From contig CAIYMO010000019.1 of the NCBI GenBank assembly GCA_903927345.1, positions 19,569-83,568 of the forward strand: a DNA stretch of 64,000 nt. Reading direction: 5' to 3'. Positions 43,754 through 52,619 of the stretch are shown in pieces (the first letter of the stretch is position 1; each line of letters begins with the position of its first letter). Position numbers and translations under genes: made by a program. The DNA comes from an uncultured Armatimonadota bacterium. GTDB taxonomy: Bacteria; Armatimonadota; Fimbriimonadia; Fimbriimonadales; Fimbriimonadaceae. The notes beneath the pieces were generated by a model that was not told the DNA's origin, searched no databases, and worked only from the letters and a program-made list of their open reading frames with translations.

Positions 43754-45543
43754 TTCTGTCGAGACTCCTGTCGGGAATCTGGCGACGATAAATGGAGATT
43801 CGCTTTCCACCGCATCACCTCGGCAGCCGAGTGTGAAGATAGCTGCGATTCAATCGCAAGCAGTCCGGAGTTGCTTCGAAGAACACTTTTGGGAACCCTT
43901 AAGATTATCGTGTGCTTCAAATCTGGCTTCTCGACCGATTGGATTCCGCTACCAATCAGCGTCAATGGCAACGGCTTACCCTTACCCTTATCTCCACCAA
44001 ATCGAACATCAATAACCTTTGGTCCGACCTTCAACTTCCAGTGCTGCCGCTCCGACTCCGGAATCACACCACCTTGATAAAGAGACTGGTCCGCGTAGTC
44101 CATCGCGTAGAGCGAGACGTACACGGCTTCTTTGTCTTGGATTATATACATATCCGCGAATGCATCGCCTGATGTTGGCAAGACCAGCGACCTATCGCGG
44201 GGCCATCCCTTGAGAGACGGCGTTGCTAGAGGATCAAACCCCGCTGAGGGCACCAATCCAGATTGTCGCCTTGACGTGGGAGGAGTGTTGAGAACTTCGG
44301 GGATCTTTACCGACTTTGCTATAGAGGTGATTTCTTCGTAAGGAACTCCTTTCGTATCAAGCATTCCCATGTTGAAGTTCTCCCCGTCTCCGCGGCCATG
44401 CTCGGGCTCGTCAGTGTATTGGAACCAATGCGCACCCAGAATGTACGGAAGTGCCCCCAGTCGCCGAACGTTTTCACCAAAGGCGGTGGCTCGCTCCTTC
44501 TGCGTCTGAACCGTCGGAAATCCGGCGCTTGAGTTCTTGTTTCCACTCCGGTTCTCCATCGCACACATGTAGAACTCGGTGATCAAAATAGGCTTTTTCG
44601 TGATCTTATTGAGCGTGTCGAGATAAAAGTGGCTAAAGGAACCATCGGTCCAGTCGGCTCCCATGTTGGTGGACGCAACGTCGATCCACTTTGACGAAGA
44701 CTTGGCCAAAGCGACGTTGTAGTACTGCTGATAGCGGTCGCCGAGGAGAAGGTGTCGTTTGTCGTACGTGTGAATTGCACGATTGACAGTTCGGTAGTAG
44801 TAGTCGCCGATCGTGCTCATCCACGCATTAATCGCCCGGATTCCACCGCTTCCGGGTCTAAGAAACAGGTTCGGCTCCGATGCAAAGTTCTCCCAACTGG
44901 TATTGGTCGTGATCCACTCTTTTTTGAAGTTTTCAAATGACCCGTAGAGCCGGCGGAGCATCGCGTGGGCAGCTTTCCGGCCGGCCGAGCCAGCCGGAAG
45001 TTTTTGCACATAGTTCAGAAAAACAGTGTCGTCCCACCAACCTAACTCATTGTCAGAGAAGTATCCGATCAGATAAGGATCATTTTTGATCGGCTCGATC
45101 TGAGCCTTCGCAGCTTTGAAAATCTCAACTTTCGCCGCTTCGGAGAAGAGGTCATCCCAGGGTGCTCGATAATAGGCACCTAGATGGAGAACGACTGTGT
45201 AAGGCATCCTCTTCTCGGTTGGAAGTTTAGCCAACGCGGTGTAATCGGACCAACCGCCAAGTGTGTTGAAGCCCCAGGACCGAAGCTTCGTGACGCTATC
45301 CAAAGCCCATTCGCGCTCATTATCAAATAGCGCCCAAGCTCTGTAACTGGGATTCTTGGGGTCGTATTTGTCGCGAGGTGTTCCTTGGTCAACGCAGCAG
45401 ACGCCAAATGACCAGAATTTGAGACCCGTCGGCGTGATGAAGGCTGACCGCCCGTTGGCATTCAGAACGCCAAAAAAATGGTCCGGCCCAGTGAAATGAC
45501 TACCGAAAAGAGACCCTGCTAATAGTAGGCTTGTTGAAATCAT
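43750..45543 (-). CDS. Agarase-like (GH50-like) glycoside hydrolase, secreted
   Basis: A 597-aa protein. A signal peptide (STSLLLAGSLFGS) leads to a TIM-barrel domain. GYFSDNELGWWD supplies the probable acid/base Glu and KPILITEFYMCAMEN the nucleophile Glu, the arrangement of GH50/GH42-clan beta-agarases. WFQYTDEPEHGRGDGEN follows, then a C-terminal beta domain of ~150 residues with YIIQDKEAVYVSLYAMD. The enzyme likely cuts galactan-type polysaccharides outside the cell, feeding the importer. The exact family is uncertain; agarase annotation should be read as fold-level. Confidence 0.7.
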   Translation of the reverse strand: MISTSLLLAGSLFGSHFTGPDHFFGVLNANGRSAFITPTGLKFWSFGVCCVDQGTPRDKYDPKNPSYRAWALFDNEREWALDSVTKLRSWGFNTLGGWSDYTALAKLPTEKRMPYTVVLHLGAYYRAPWDDLFSEAAKVEIFKAAKAQIEPIKNDPYLIGYFSDNELGWWDDTVFLNYVQKLPAGSAGRKAAHAMLRRLYGSFENFKKEWITTNTSWENFASEPNLFLRPGSGGIRAINAWMSTIGDYYYRTVNRAIHTYDKRHLLLGDRYQQYYNVALAKSSSKWIDVASTNMGADWTDGSFSHFYLDTLNKITKKPILITEFYMCAMENRSGNKNSSAGFPTVQTQKERATAFGENVRRLGALPYILGAHWFQYTDEPEHGRGDGENFNMGMLDTKGVPYEEITSIAKSVKIPEVLNTPPTSRRQSGLVPSAGFDPLATPSLKGWPRDRSLVLPTSGDAFADMYIIQDKEAVYVSLYAMDYADQSLYQGGVIPESERQHWKLKVGPKVIDVRFGGDKGKGKPLPLTLIGSGIQSVEKPDLKHTIILRVPKSVLRSNSGLLAIESQLSSHSAAEVMRWKANLHLSSPDSRQESRQK

Positions 45544-45580
45544 ATGAATAGTGGCCGCTCAACGGAGCGGCCATCGGACT

Positions 45581-45883
45581 TTACTTAGCTCCCGGACCGC
45601 GGGGACCGCCACCACCACCCATCTGACTAACCATCTGGGCGGCCTGAGCCTCGTTTCCTTGCACTCTGGCAAGGAACTTATCTTTGTCTGCCTGGCTCAG
45701 TTTGCTGTAGTCTCCGCCAGCGGCTTTTGCCGCTGCGCCCAGCGTCGCAATCTCCGATTGCGCCTGGTCGACTTTCTTGTCCTCAGGCTGTGGCCCTTCT
45801 CCACATCCCAGCAGGCCTGCCACCGAGAAGGTGGTCAGGCAGGCTAGGATCGTCCACTTTTTCAATAGGCTTGGTTTACTCAT
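45581..45883 (-). CDS. Small lipoprotein, 100 aa
   Basis: A lipoprotein signal (Lys-Lys, ILACLTTFSVAG, lipobox LLGC) followed by an acidic helical part (DKKVDQAQSEIATLGAAAKAAGGDYSKLSQADKDKFLARV) and a Gly-rich tail. No known family. It lies 5 bp after the pseudopilin gene stop and 38 bp before the glycosidase start, so it belongs to the operon. The same arrangement, small lipoprotein after a pseudopilin, suggests an envelope assembly role, but nothing direct shows it. Confidence 0.75.
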   Translation of the reverse strand: MSKPSLLKKWTILACLTTFSVAGLLGCGEGPQPEDKKVDQAQSEIATLGAAAKAAGGDYSKLSQADKDKFLARVQGNEAQAAQMVSQMGGGGGPRGPGAK

Positions 45884-45888
45884 CTTGA

Positions 45889-46770
45889 CTATGAACCTGG
45901 GTTGATCAAGAACTTACGTGGGTCCAAATAGACTCCCTGGAGCAGGTTTCCTGGCCGCAAGGACTTTGCATGTCCATCGGTAAACGCATAGTTGCTTCCG
46001 CCACTAAATCGCGTCCAAGCCGACTTCAAAACCGGATCCGGAAAGCCGTAATAGGTTCCGAGAGCAAGATTGAGAACATCGTAAGGAGCTATCAGCTCCT
46101 CGTAGCCGCAACGGGTAACTTCAGTGTTTGGACCAGCACTACCAGTGCATCCAACGTAAAGCTGACCCATGTTTTGGACGGCTCCTCCGGAGAACATGAT
46201 GACGTCTGCGACGTTCTGGATCGAAGTCTGTGATGCTGAGTTCACTTCGCTCAGATCGCCCGTGTAGTATGGTCCGGCCCCAAAGACGCCTCTAGCGTTT
46301 GCCGCAGTTACCGTGGGAGGGAAGTAGCCTGCAGCAAAGTACAGAGTGCTCATCGCATTAGCCATGTACGAGTTGTTTGCTGCCCTTGCCTTGCGGTCAA
46401 CGGGGTTCAGCACCATTGCGCTTGGCAAGGTAAAGTTGACTGGATCGCCAGGGGTCGTGAACATCTGCGTGTTCTTGGTGTATGGACCAATGCATTGGGT
46501 TGAGCTCCATCGATACGAGTTAGCCTGACTGAATGGCAATGAGTCAAAGGATGCAAGCGGGAAAAGATCATCCGCATCCGACATGTAGATCAGAATGCCA
46601 GTAGACGTCTGCTTCATGTTTGAAAGATCGGCCGTCTTTTTTGCCGCGAGCTTAGCTTGAGCGAAGACCGGGAAAAGGATGGCCGCGAGAATCGCAATGA
46701 TTGCGATGACGACGAGGAGCTCGATCAGCGTGAAGCCGAGGTTGAGCGTTTTTTCTCTTCTTTGAGTCAT
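45889..46770 (-). CDS. Prepilin-type N-terminal cleavage/methylation protein (DUF1559-like)
   Basis: A 293-aa pseudopilin. GFTLIELLVVIAIIAILAAIL is the class III prepilin signal, cleaved after Gly by PilD-type peptidase with methylated Phe. The mature domain ends with FTDGHAKSL, the H-x-DG-like C-terminal signature common in Planctomycetota, Lentisphaerota and Armatimonadota. These proteins are often found next to LacI regulators and glycosidases, as here, and may form a surface structure for polysaccharide handling (inference). It begins 27 bp after the LacI stop, with an ordinary GGAAC-like ribosome site. Confidence 0.9.
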   Translation of the reverse strand: MTQRREKTLNLGFTLIELLVVIAIIAILAAILFPVFAQAKLAAKKTADLSNMKQTSTGILIYMSDADDLFPLASFDSLPFSQANSYRWSSTQCIGPYTKNTQMFTTPGDPVNFTLPSAMVLNPVDRKARAANNSYMANAMSTLYFAAGYFPPTVTAANARGVFGAGPYYTGDLSEVNSASQTSIQNVADVIMFSGGAVQNMGQLYVGCTGSAGPNTEVTRCGYEELIAPYDVLNLALGTYYGFPDPVLKSAWTRFSGGSNYAFTDGHAKSLRPGNLLQGVYLDPRKFLINPGS

Positions 46771-46797
46771 GAGTATTAGTTCCTGAATGGACGTTTG

Positions 46798-47853
46798 TTA
46801 GGATTCGGGGAATTCTAGGGCCGGGACCTGCGTGCTTGCGCCGCAGGAGTTACGAATAGTGAGGGATACAGGTAAGACGGGGTGTCGCTCGGTCGGAGGC
46901 TTTCCATTGACTTCGCTGGCCAACATACGCGCCGCGAGGGCTCCCATTTCCTTGATGGGCATCCTTACGCTTGTCAGCATTGGCTGGGTTGTGGTTGAGA
47001 ACCAAGTGTCGTCGAATCCGACGATGGCGAAGTCTTCGGGAACTGACAATCCTTTGGCTTTGATCGCTCGAATCGCACCGGCCGCGCAAAGATCGTTTAC
47101 GGCAAAGATTGCGGTTGGCCACTCAGATTGCGGTCTCTCGAGCACAGTGGTCATTGCTTCAAACCCAGGTCGCCAATCAAAGCCAGCACGAACGACCAAA
47201 TCAGGCGTAACTTGCATCCCTGCGTCTTGCATCGCCTTCCGGTAGCCATCAAGCCGCGGTTGATTCGTCGAGACGAGATCACCACCGTGGAGCATCATGA
47301 TCCGTTTGTGACCAAGATCCAATAGGTGTTTGGTCGCTAGCAGACCACCCTGATAGTCGTCGGCATTGACAGTCATAACCGGATCTGGTTGCGGTGCACA
47401 CACGATTGCGACGCATGGGAAACTTGACTCGCGGCACCTGAGGAGTAGCGGCTCATCGGAAGCTGGCAGCGCGAGGACTAAGCCGTCAACCCTAGGATCT
47501 ATTTTGTGCTTTCCGGCCCAGAATCCATCCCGAACTGTGTACAGCATCATGTTGTAGCTGTCTTGAATCGCTTCGGTAAAGACGCCATTCATAAGCATTG
47601 AGCAGAAAGGGTTGCGATCAACGAAAGCATCAACGTAAGGAAAAACTAGCCCCAGGACGCCGGTTCGCCCCGTTGTGAGGCTACGGGCAATTGGGTTTGG
47701 CACATAGCCAAGTCTGGCTGCCACTTCGATGACTCGCTGACGAGTTGCCTCACTAATGCGCATGTTGCCGGATGGCTTACCACTCAAAGTCGCGGAGGCA
47801 GCCGCGACCGAAGTCTCAGCCTCTCTAGCGACATCCTTGAGTGTTACTCGCAT
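46798..47853 (-). CDS. LacI-family transcriptional regulator
   Basis: A 351-aa repressor. The N-terminal HTH is VTLKDVAREAETSVAAASATLSG with hinge helix NPIARSLTTGRTG; the rest is the periplasmic-binding-like sensor (GLVFPYVDAFVDRNPF ... VGFDDTWFSTTTQPMLTSVRMP). ATG 47853 (MRVTLKDV) is the family start; the longer frame adds 12 unlikely residues. It heads the minus-strand locus and is divergent from the GH106-like gene. It probably binds the palindromes at 47897-47936, controlling both directions in response to the imported sugar. Confidence 0.92.
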   Translation of the reverse strand: MRVTLKDVAREAETSVAAASATLSGKPSGNMRISEATRQRVIEVAARLGYVPNPIARSLTTGRTGVLGLVFPYVDAFVDRNPFCSMLMNGVFTEAIQDSYNMMLYTVRDGFWAGKHKIDPRVDGLVLALPASDEPLLLRCRESSFPCVAIVCAPQPDPVMTVNADDYQGGLLATKHLLDLGHKRIMMLHGGDLVSTNQPRLDGYRKAMQDAGMQVTPDLVVRAGFDWRPGFEAMTTVLERPQSEWPTAIFAVNDLCAAGAIRAIKAKGLSVPEDFAIVGFDDTWFSTTTQPMLTSVRMPIKEMGALAARMLASEVNGKPPTERHPVLPVSLTIRNSCGASTQVPALEFPES

Positions 47854-47896
47854 TTTTCTCCGACCACTGATGAAGCGGTTCATCAACACTATACAA

Positions 47897-47936
47897 CAAT
47901 TTTTGAAAATTGAAGAAAGTGGGAAACAATTTTCAA
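47897..47936. promoter_or_regulatory. Probable LacI operator pair in the divergent promoter
   Basis: CAATTTT-TG-AAAATTG (47897-47912) is a 16-bp near-perfect palindrome of LacI-operator size; the half site TTGAAAATTG (47903-47912) recurs inverted as CAATTTTCAA (47927-47936). The pair lies 44 bp upstream of the regulator start and 52 bp upstream of the GH106-like start. Binding is inferred. Confidence 0.5.
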
Positions 47937-47988
47937 GTAAATTTGATTATTGGGTGTTATCCTTTCCGCTGAGGACTCCAACAGACGC

Positions 47989-48232
47989 ATGAACTCGGAC
48001 CCGCTCGACCTTCCCATAGCACCAGAATTCAGGCCCTTACCGCTGTGGGCTTGGAACGGTGAAATGACGGTCGAACGCATCTCCAAGACTCTTTCTGACT
48101 TTCGAGATCGTGGATTTGGCGGAGCCTTCATCCATCCGAGACCCGGGTTGATCACCGAATACCTGAGTGAGAAATGGTTTGAACTTTGGCGATTTGCTCA
48201 GGAGATCGCGACCGAGCTTGGACTTACTGTTC
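47989..48232 (+). pseudogene. GH106-like glycoside hydrolase, 5' fragment (split gene)
   Basis: ATG 47989 begins LPLWAWNGEMTVERI, the typical start of large GH106 (alpha-L-rhamnosidase-type) and related glycosyl hydrolases, continuing GFGGAFIHPRPGL. The frame is intact up to ...GLTV, where a GTTC precedes foreign sequence and a TGA appears at 48235-48237. The rest of the gene resumes at 49086. Deleting the insert plus one GTTC restores the frame exactly (GLTVHIYDEN). Divergent from the LacI regulator. Without the rest, this 81-residue piece cannot be an enzyme. Confidence 0.88.
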
Positions 48233-48370
48233 TTTGATTGGATGCCCTCACCGACGAGGGTGTCCAGCTCGAAAACATCGTGATAAACACGGTAGGAAGC
48301 CATTTCGGGCGAAATACGCGCACGCACGCGCACGCGCACACTGCGAACAAAACCCCGTGATAAACCCCGA

Positions 48371-48814
48371 TCAGATCTTGTTGACAAGAAAGATGTATCG
48401 ACGTGCAATGGTAGGGCTACCAACTTGGGGGAACCTTGTTTCTATCCGCGTCTGTGATCCAGCGACTGTGACCGAGCCTGTACCATTCAGCGTGACAGTT
48501 CCGCCACTGCCATTCACGAATGTTAGTCGAGCTGAAGTCAGGGTTCCTAGCGCGTCAACCGTTGCATCAACAACGTCTGGAGCCATGGTTATGCTTGGAA
48601 TCGAAGACTCCATCCTCAATGTGCCGTCAGCTAAGATTGAACCTGTACCCGCTCCTGAGTTGCTTGGAGTAGACCCAGTGTTGGTAGTTGAGAAGTAATC
48701 AACTGCCCCTGAGTAGTTTCCAGTGTAAGGATTGGCAACTGATCCGCCTCCACCACCACACGCTAGGATTGTCGCCGTGAATGAGAAGAGAGAGAGTTTG
48801 CTGGTTAGCTTCAT
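48371..48814 (-). CDS. Gly-rich lipoprotein carried by the insertion, 147 aa
   Basis: ATG 48814 gives a lipoprotein signal (KLTSKLSLFSFTATILAC, lipobox ILAC) followed by five glycines as a flexible tether. The mature domain is a Thr/Ser-rich beta domain with GTLRMES and GGTVTLNGTGSVTV, like the small surface lipoproteins of this lineage (compare the DUF4397 protein at 56595, which also has a Cys-Gly-Gly tether). The longer frame to 48850 lacks a signal at its start. No family recognised. It is the only cargo of the 853-bp insertion. Confidence 0.65.
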   Translation of the reverse strand: MKLTSKLSLFSFTATILACGGGGGSVANPYTGNYSGAVDYFSTTNTGSTPSNSGAGTGSILADGTLRMESSIPSITMAPDVVDATVDALGTLTSARLTFVNGSGGTVTLNGTGSVTVAGSQTRIETRFPQVGSPTIARRYIFLVNKI

Positions 48815-48852
48815 AACCTCAAGTATCGCACGTTGGATCGAAGAGGACACGA

Positions 48853-48911
48853 CGTTTTATTGAAGCAAGAAACGCCACGCTGTGTCCGTTTATTTGAAGC
48901 AGGAAACGGAC
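48853..48911. repeat. Two related hairpin units inside the insertion
   Basis: CGTTT...AAACG (48853-48874) and GTCCGTTT...AAACGGAC (48884-48911) share the inner sequence TTGAAGCA(A/G)GAAACG. They resemble REP-type palindromes. They lie upstream of the lipoprotein gene start. Confidence 0.55.
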
Positions 48912-49085
48912 GCCCTCAAATGGATTTTGCGACAAGGTGCGCGCGCGCGCGAGGACTCAGATTCCTAAGAATCGGTACACCCTTGGAAGCTCGACTCTGA
49001 ACATCGAGGGTACACGTTCACGGTAAACAACGGCATAAACAACGGTGAATGTTTAGGGTTTTTGTTGAAGGTGCAAACAATATAC

Positions 49086-51713
49086 GTTCACATCTACGAT
49101 GAAAACTCATTCCCTAGCGGATTCGCTGGAGGACACGTCTTGGCAGCAAGGCCGGATTTGAGGCTCCATCGACTGGTGTGCATGTCAGCCGATGACATCG
49201 CACCAACTGGCACTCTAATCTCGGAGTTTGAACACGATCAGAGCCTCTTCAAGATCGTTTTGGAGCCGACAGAGAAGTCGGGATGGTACGCCGGAAACAC
49301 CTACGTCGATTTGCTGAACCGCGAATCGGCCTCCGCATTTACAAAAGCTACTCACCAGCGGTACGCAGAGGAAGTTCAAACAAGCGGACTGTTTTCGTTC
49401 ACGGACGAACCAGCAGTGATGGATTATTCGCGCGGTGCTCTCCCTTGGTCGGAGGCGATTGAGCATGCTTTTCAAGAGGAGCATGGCTACAGTCTGCGCT
49501 CAAACCTACCATCGTTGTTCGTCGATGTTGGTTCGAGTAGTCCGAAGATTCGCTACGATTTCCAAGCGACCCTGATGCGATTGTTCCAATCGAATTTTGT
49601 GGAGCCTGTAGCCGACGCCTGCAATGCCTTTGGCATGCGGCTTACTGGCCACTTACACGAACACGAGTGGCCGTGCCCTCGATATCAAGCAAACACGATG
49701 CTCGCGATGTCGAGTTTTCACGTGCCCGGGATTGATCTGCTTGGGTTCCAAATTGACTTGACTAATCGCGATAACCACGGCAGATGGCTCATCACGCTTC
49801 TCGAGGTAAAAAGTCTGGCCGCCCAACTGGGCAAATCAACTGTTATGTGCGAGGCCTACGGCGGTGGCGGATATGAAACAACTCTGCACGACCTCAAGCG
49901 CCAAGGTGATTATCTCCTTGCCGGCGGAATTAACCTGCTCGTTCCGCACATGAGTTACCAGACAATGTCCGGCGCTCGAAAGTATGACTGGCCGCAAACG
50001 ATTAGCGACCACGCTCCGTTTTGGGATGACCTGGAGCCCTTGAACATCCATCAGGCAAGAGTTGCTTCGATTTTGAATCAGGGTGTTACCACAGCAGATA
50101 CTCTCGTCCTGCATCCGACCGCGACTGGATGGCTCAATTGGACACCGGATTGCGCCGCGGTCGGGCGAGACGAGGAACTTCCTCCTAGGACGGCTGAACT
50201 GCGATCCCAATACGCCGCGTTTCTTAACGCGCTAGCCGATGGATACTTGGATTTTCACCTTGGGGACGAGTGGATATTAGAAGCTTATGGACAGACCAAA
50301 AATGAGAGTTTAGAAGTCGGAAATCTCAGCTACACCACCGTTGTGATACCCCCGCAGTTGGAGACCATTCGCACCGAGACATTGGACTTGCTCGAGAGAT
50401 ACAGTTTGCAAGGCGGGAGAGTTGTCGTCTTTCCCGAGCTGCCAATAAGGCTAGACGGTGTGCGGTCCGATGAACCTGCTCGCAGACTCCAAAAGATTGC
50501 AACCTTAGTTAGCTCAACCCAGTTGTTCCCAGTCGAGTCGCCTATGATCCGGGGTCCCGAGGGCGGCAAAGTGCCTCTAGGTTTGCAAGTCGCCCGTCGG
50601 CGAATCGACAACAGATACGCATACTTCATCGCAAATCCTTGGTCACAGCGATTGGTTGTGAACATCGAATTCGAATCAGCCTCTTTGCTTGAATTCGATA
50701 CCGTAGCCGGAACCTCACACCAGGTGACCGCAAATCAGTCGATTAGCCTCGACCCTGGCGAGCATCGACTCTGGATTGAAAGCGATGAATCAGAGCGGTT
50801 AGCTACGGGTAAATGCTCCGATGTATCGTTCGACCTCAGGTCAGTCGCCAGGGTCATGCCGAACGTGCTGCCTATTGACGCCTGCGCTTTGGTCGTCGGA
50901 GAGACAAGTTTCGACCGAACTGCGACGATTGTGCAAAACAGAAATCTGTGGCGAGAATTTGGACTTCCCGGAGACCCATGGGAATGGGGAGTGCAGTTCA
51001 AGCGAGATTTTGTGGATTCTAATCTTCCTGCTGCACCGGGATTCTTCGCCACCTACACGTTTTCCTCTGAGATCGAATGTGACATCCAAATCTGTGTCGA
51101 GCGCCCGTGGCTCTATGCCGTTCTTCTCAATGGCAGTCCCGTCACCTTCGAGACAGATCCGTTTTTTGACGAAGAAATGCGTCTTTCGAACCCGCAGACG
51201 TCGAGGCGAGGAACTAACAAGATCTCGCTTCGAGCAGACACACTCCAAATCCACCATGAACTCGCCCCAGTGTGGGTGATGGGTGATTTCGCCGTGTACG
51301 ATGGTGTCTTGAATGCTCCTTGTGCTTTAGCTTATGAGAGTTGGGGGGCTCAGGGTCTTCCAAACTATCCGTGGACTGTTGAGTACTTAGGAAACTTTTC
51401 GAACCCCGCTGTTGGGGCGGTCGAACTGGAGATTCGTGGTCACGGATATTCCTCGGCTGAAATAGCTCTCGACGGCACTACCGTTAGCAGGTATTGGGGG
51501 AATGGCGGCTGGCTTCCCCTTGGGGATGTGTCCGATGGAACACACGAATTGAAGGTGCTCGTTAGGGGCAATCTCCGAAACCTCTTGGGTCCGTATGGCG
51601 TCGAAGGACTCCCTGGACCTTGGCTCTGGACCCAAGCGGCTGAACAGATGTCTGTTCCTCGCGAGCAAAGAGTTGTTCGTGTCGACTCAATCCAGCTGCG
51701 GGCAGTCCACTAG
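49086..51713 (+). pseudogene. GH106-like glycoside hydrolase, 3' fragment (split gene)
   Basis: From the GTTC junction the frame reads VHIYDENSFPSGFAGGHVLA, directly continuing the 5' fragment, and runs ~875 residues to TAG 51713. It has the catalytic-barrel segments (FTDEPAVMDYSRGALPW, LTGHLHEHEWPCPRY, MCEAYGGGGYE) and later beta-sandwich domains with W-rich termini. A TTG at 49062 extends the frame leftward into the insert but is no credible start. Combined with the 5' part the ancestral protein was about 955 residues. The fragment has no further disruption, suggesting that the insertion is recent. Confidence 0.85.
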
Positions 51714-51731
51714 TTGCCGAGAAAGGTAACG

Positions 51732-51765
51732 CCCTCCGTACCACGGAGGGTGCTCAAGACCCTTT
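51732..51765 (+). terminator. Rho-independent terminator after the glycosidase gene
   Basis: Perfect 8-bp stem CCCTCCGT/ACGGAGGG with a 3-base loop (51732-51750), followed about 10 bases later by CCTTTTT. It lies 19 bp after the stop at 51713. Confidence 0.6.
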
Positions 51766-51786
51766 TTAGAGTCAAATTGACGGCCC

Positions 51787-51832
51787 GTCTCTCAATAAGT
51801 CTCTTAATCTTTTGAGAGACTTATTGAGAGAC
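51787..51832. repeat. 18-bp perfect inverted repeat with TTGAGAGAC motifs
   Basis: Arms at 51787-51804 and 51815-51832 are exact complements separated by 10 bases. They contain the TATTGAGAGAC unit also tandem at 37177-37200 and single at 35047-35056, beside the partial tRNA copies. These are probably arm sites of the recombinase that used tRNA-Arg. Confidence 0.6.
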
Positions 51833-51888
51833 CTGTGGCTCGAAATCGACTGGAACTGGCCAAAAAAGGCGATTTTAGGTTCAAATCT

Positions 51889-51964
51889 TGGCGGCCCCGG
51901 AGGGACTCGAACCCCCGACGCCCTCCTTAGGACGGAGGCGCTCTATCCCCTGAGCTACGGAGCC
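51889..51964 (-). tRNA. tRNA-Arg (anticodon CCT)
   Basis: Reading the minus strand from 51964: acceptor GGCTCCG, D-arm GCTCAGGGGATAGAGC, anticodon stem-loop CCTCC-GTCCTAA-GGAGG with CCT anticodon, T-arm GGGGGTTCGAGTCCCTC region, acceptor CGGGGCC, discriminator G and encoded CCA (51891-51889). All stems pair. Its 3' 45 bases recur at 34928 and 37060, so the gene is a chromosomal integration site; it reads as intact. Confidence 0.95.
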
Positions 51965-52001
51965 GCGAACCTCTCTATTATGACTGGAAACTAGTCCGCC
52001 T

Positions 52002-52619
52002 CTAGCGCACCGCAAGCCAAGCCAGGCTGCCGAAGACGAGCAACCCAATTCCCGCCAAAACAAGGCCGGCGACCCGCGACTTCTTCAGATAGAACAAGAT
52101 TCCAAGTCCAGTTAACGAGACCAGCGTCAGGAAATAGCCTGAAACATCAATGAACCAAAACCAAGCTCGCCCTGCATCTCGTCCCCGGTGAAGGTCGTTC
52201 ACGGTTGCGAGGGCGCTGGGCGTGTCGGTCTTCAACTCGTACTTGCCGGTCTTCAGATCAAAGAAGCACTCGGCAATGCAGCCCGGCGACCGAAAGGCAA
52301 ACGAACCTTCTCCTGAATCCACCCGCATCTCGACGGCCACACCTCGCACCGAGTGTTCGGCGCGCAACTGTTCCACAACTTTAAGCCAGTCAACTTTTTC
52401 ACCGTCAATCGCTTCCGGCTTCAGGGTTCCGTTAACCGTGACACCCTCTTTGCCCGACGAACCAAGCCACTCGGGGTGGTTCAGGGTGACGCCGGTCACG
52501 GCGAAGAACAGCAACGTGATGAAGCTGAACATGGACAGATAAACGTGAAGCCATCGAAGAGCGAGATGAACTCGCTGCTTAGCTGGGCGACTACGCTTTG
52601 GCTCGCTTTCTGAACTCAA
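52002..52619 (-). CDS. PepSY-associated membrane protein
   Basis: A 205-aa membrane protein. The N-terminal LALRWLHVYLSMFSFITLLFFAVTGVTLNHP is the PepSY_TM signature (His/Trp in the first helix). A soluble PepSY-like domain follows, then HRGRDAG, two further helices and a C-terminal pair. Start is TTG 52619, with GGAAG 9 bases upstream, overlapping the DUF2271 gene by 29 bp. In this family such proteins carry electrons to a partner flavoprotein; here the ApbE and DUF2271 neighbours fit. Last gene of a four-gene operon. Confidence 0.82.
   Translation of the reverse strand: MSSESEPKRSRPAKQRVHLALRWLHVYLSMFSFITLLFFAVTGVTLNHPEWLGSSGKEGVTVNGTLKPEAIDGEKVDWLKVVEQLRAEHSVRGVAVEMRVDSGEGSFAFRSPGCIAECFFDLKTGKYELKTDTPSALATVNDLHRGRDAGRAWFWFIDVSGYFLTLVSLTGLGILFYLKKSRVAGLVLAGIGLLVFGSLAWLAVR

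Larger units (their letters stand above)
48233..49085. mobile_element. 853-bp insertion in the glycosidase gene, GTTC target duplication
   Basis: The segment is flanked by GTTC at 48229-48232 and 49086-49089 and interrupts the coding frame. It has no transposase gene; the only gene is a lipoprotein on the minus strand. It holds two long alternating purine-pyrimidine GC tracts (48315-48340, 48937-48951) and two related hairpins (48853-48911). Its ends are not clear inverted repeats (left TTTGATTGG, right CAATATAC), so the class of element is unknown. A non-autonomous element or gene cassette is possible. Confidence 0.6.

Noticed and set aside
48233..49085. Insertion sequence with transposase
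   Set aside because: The insert has no transposase-like frame on either strand.
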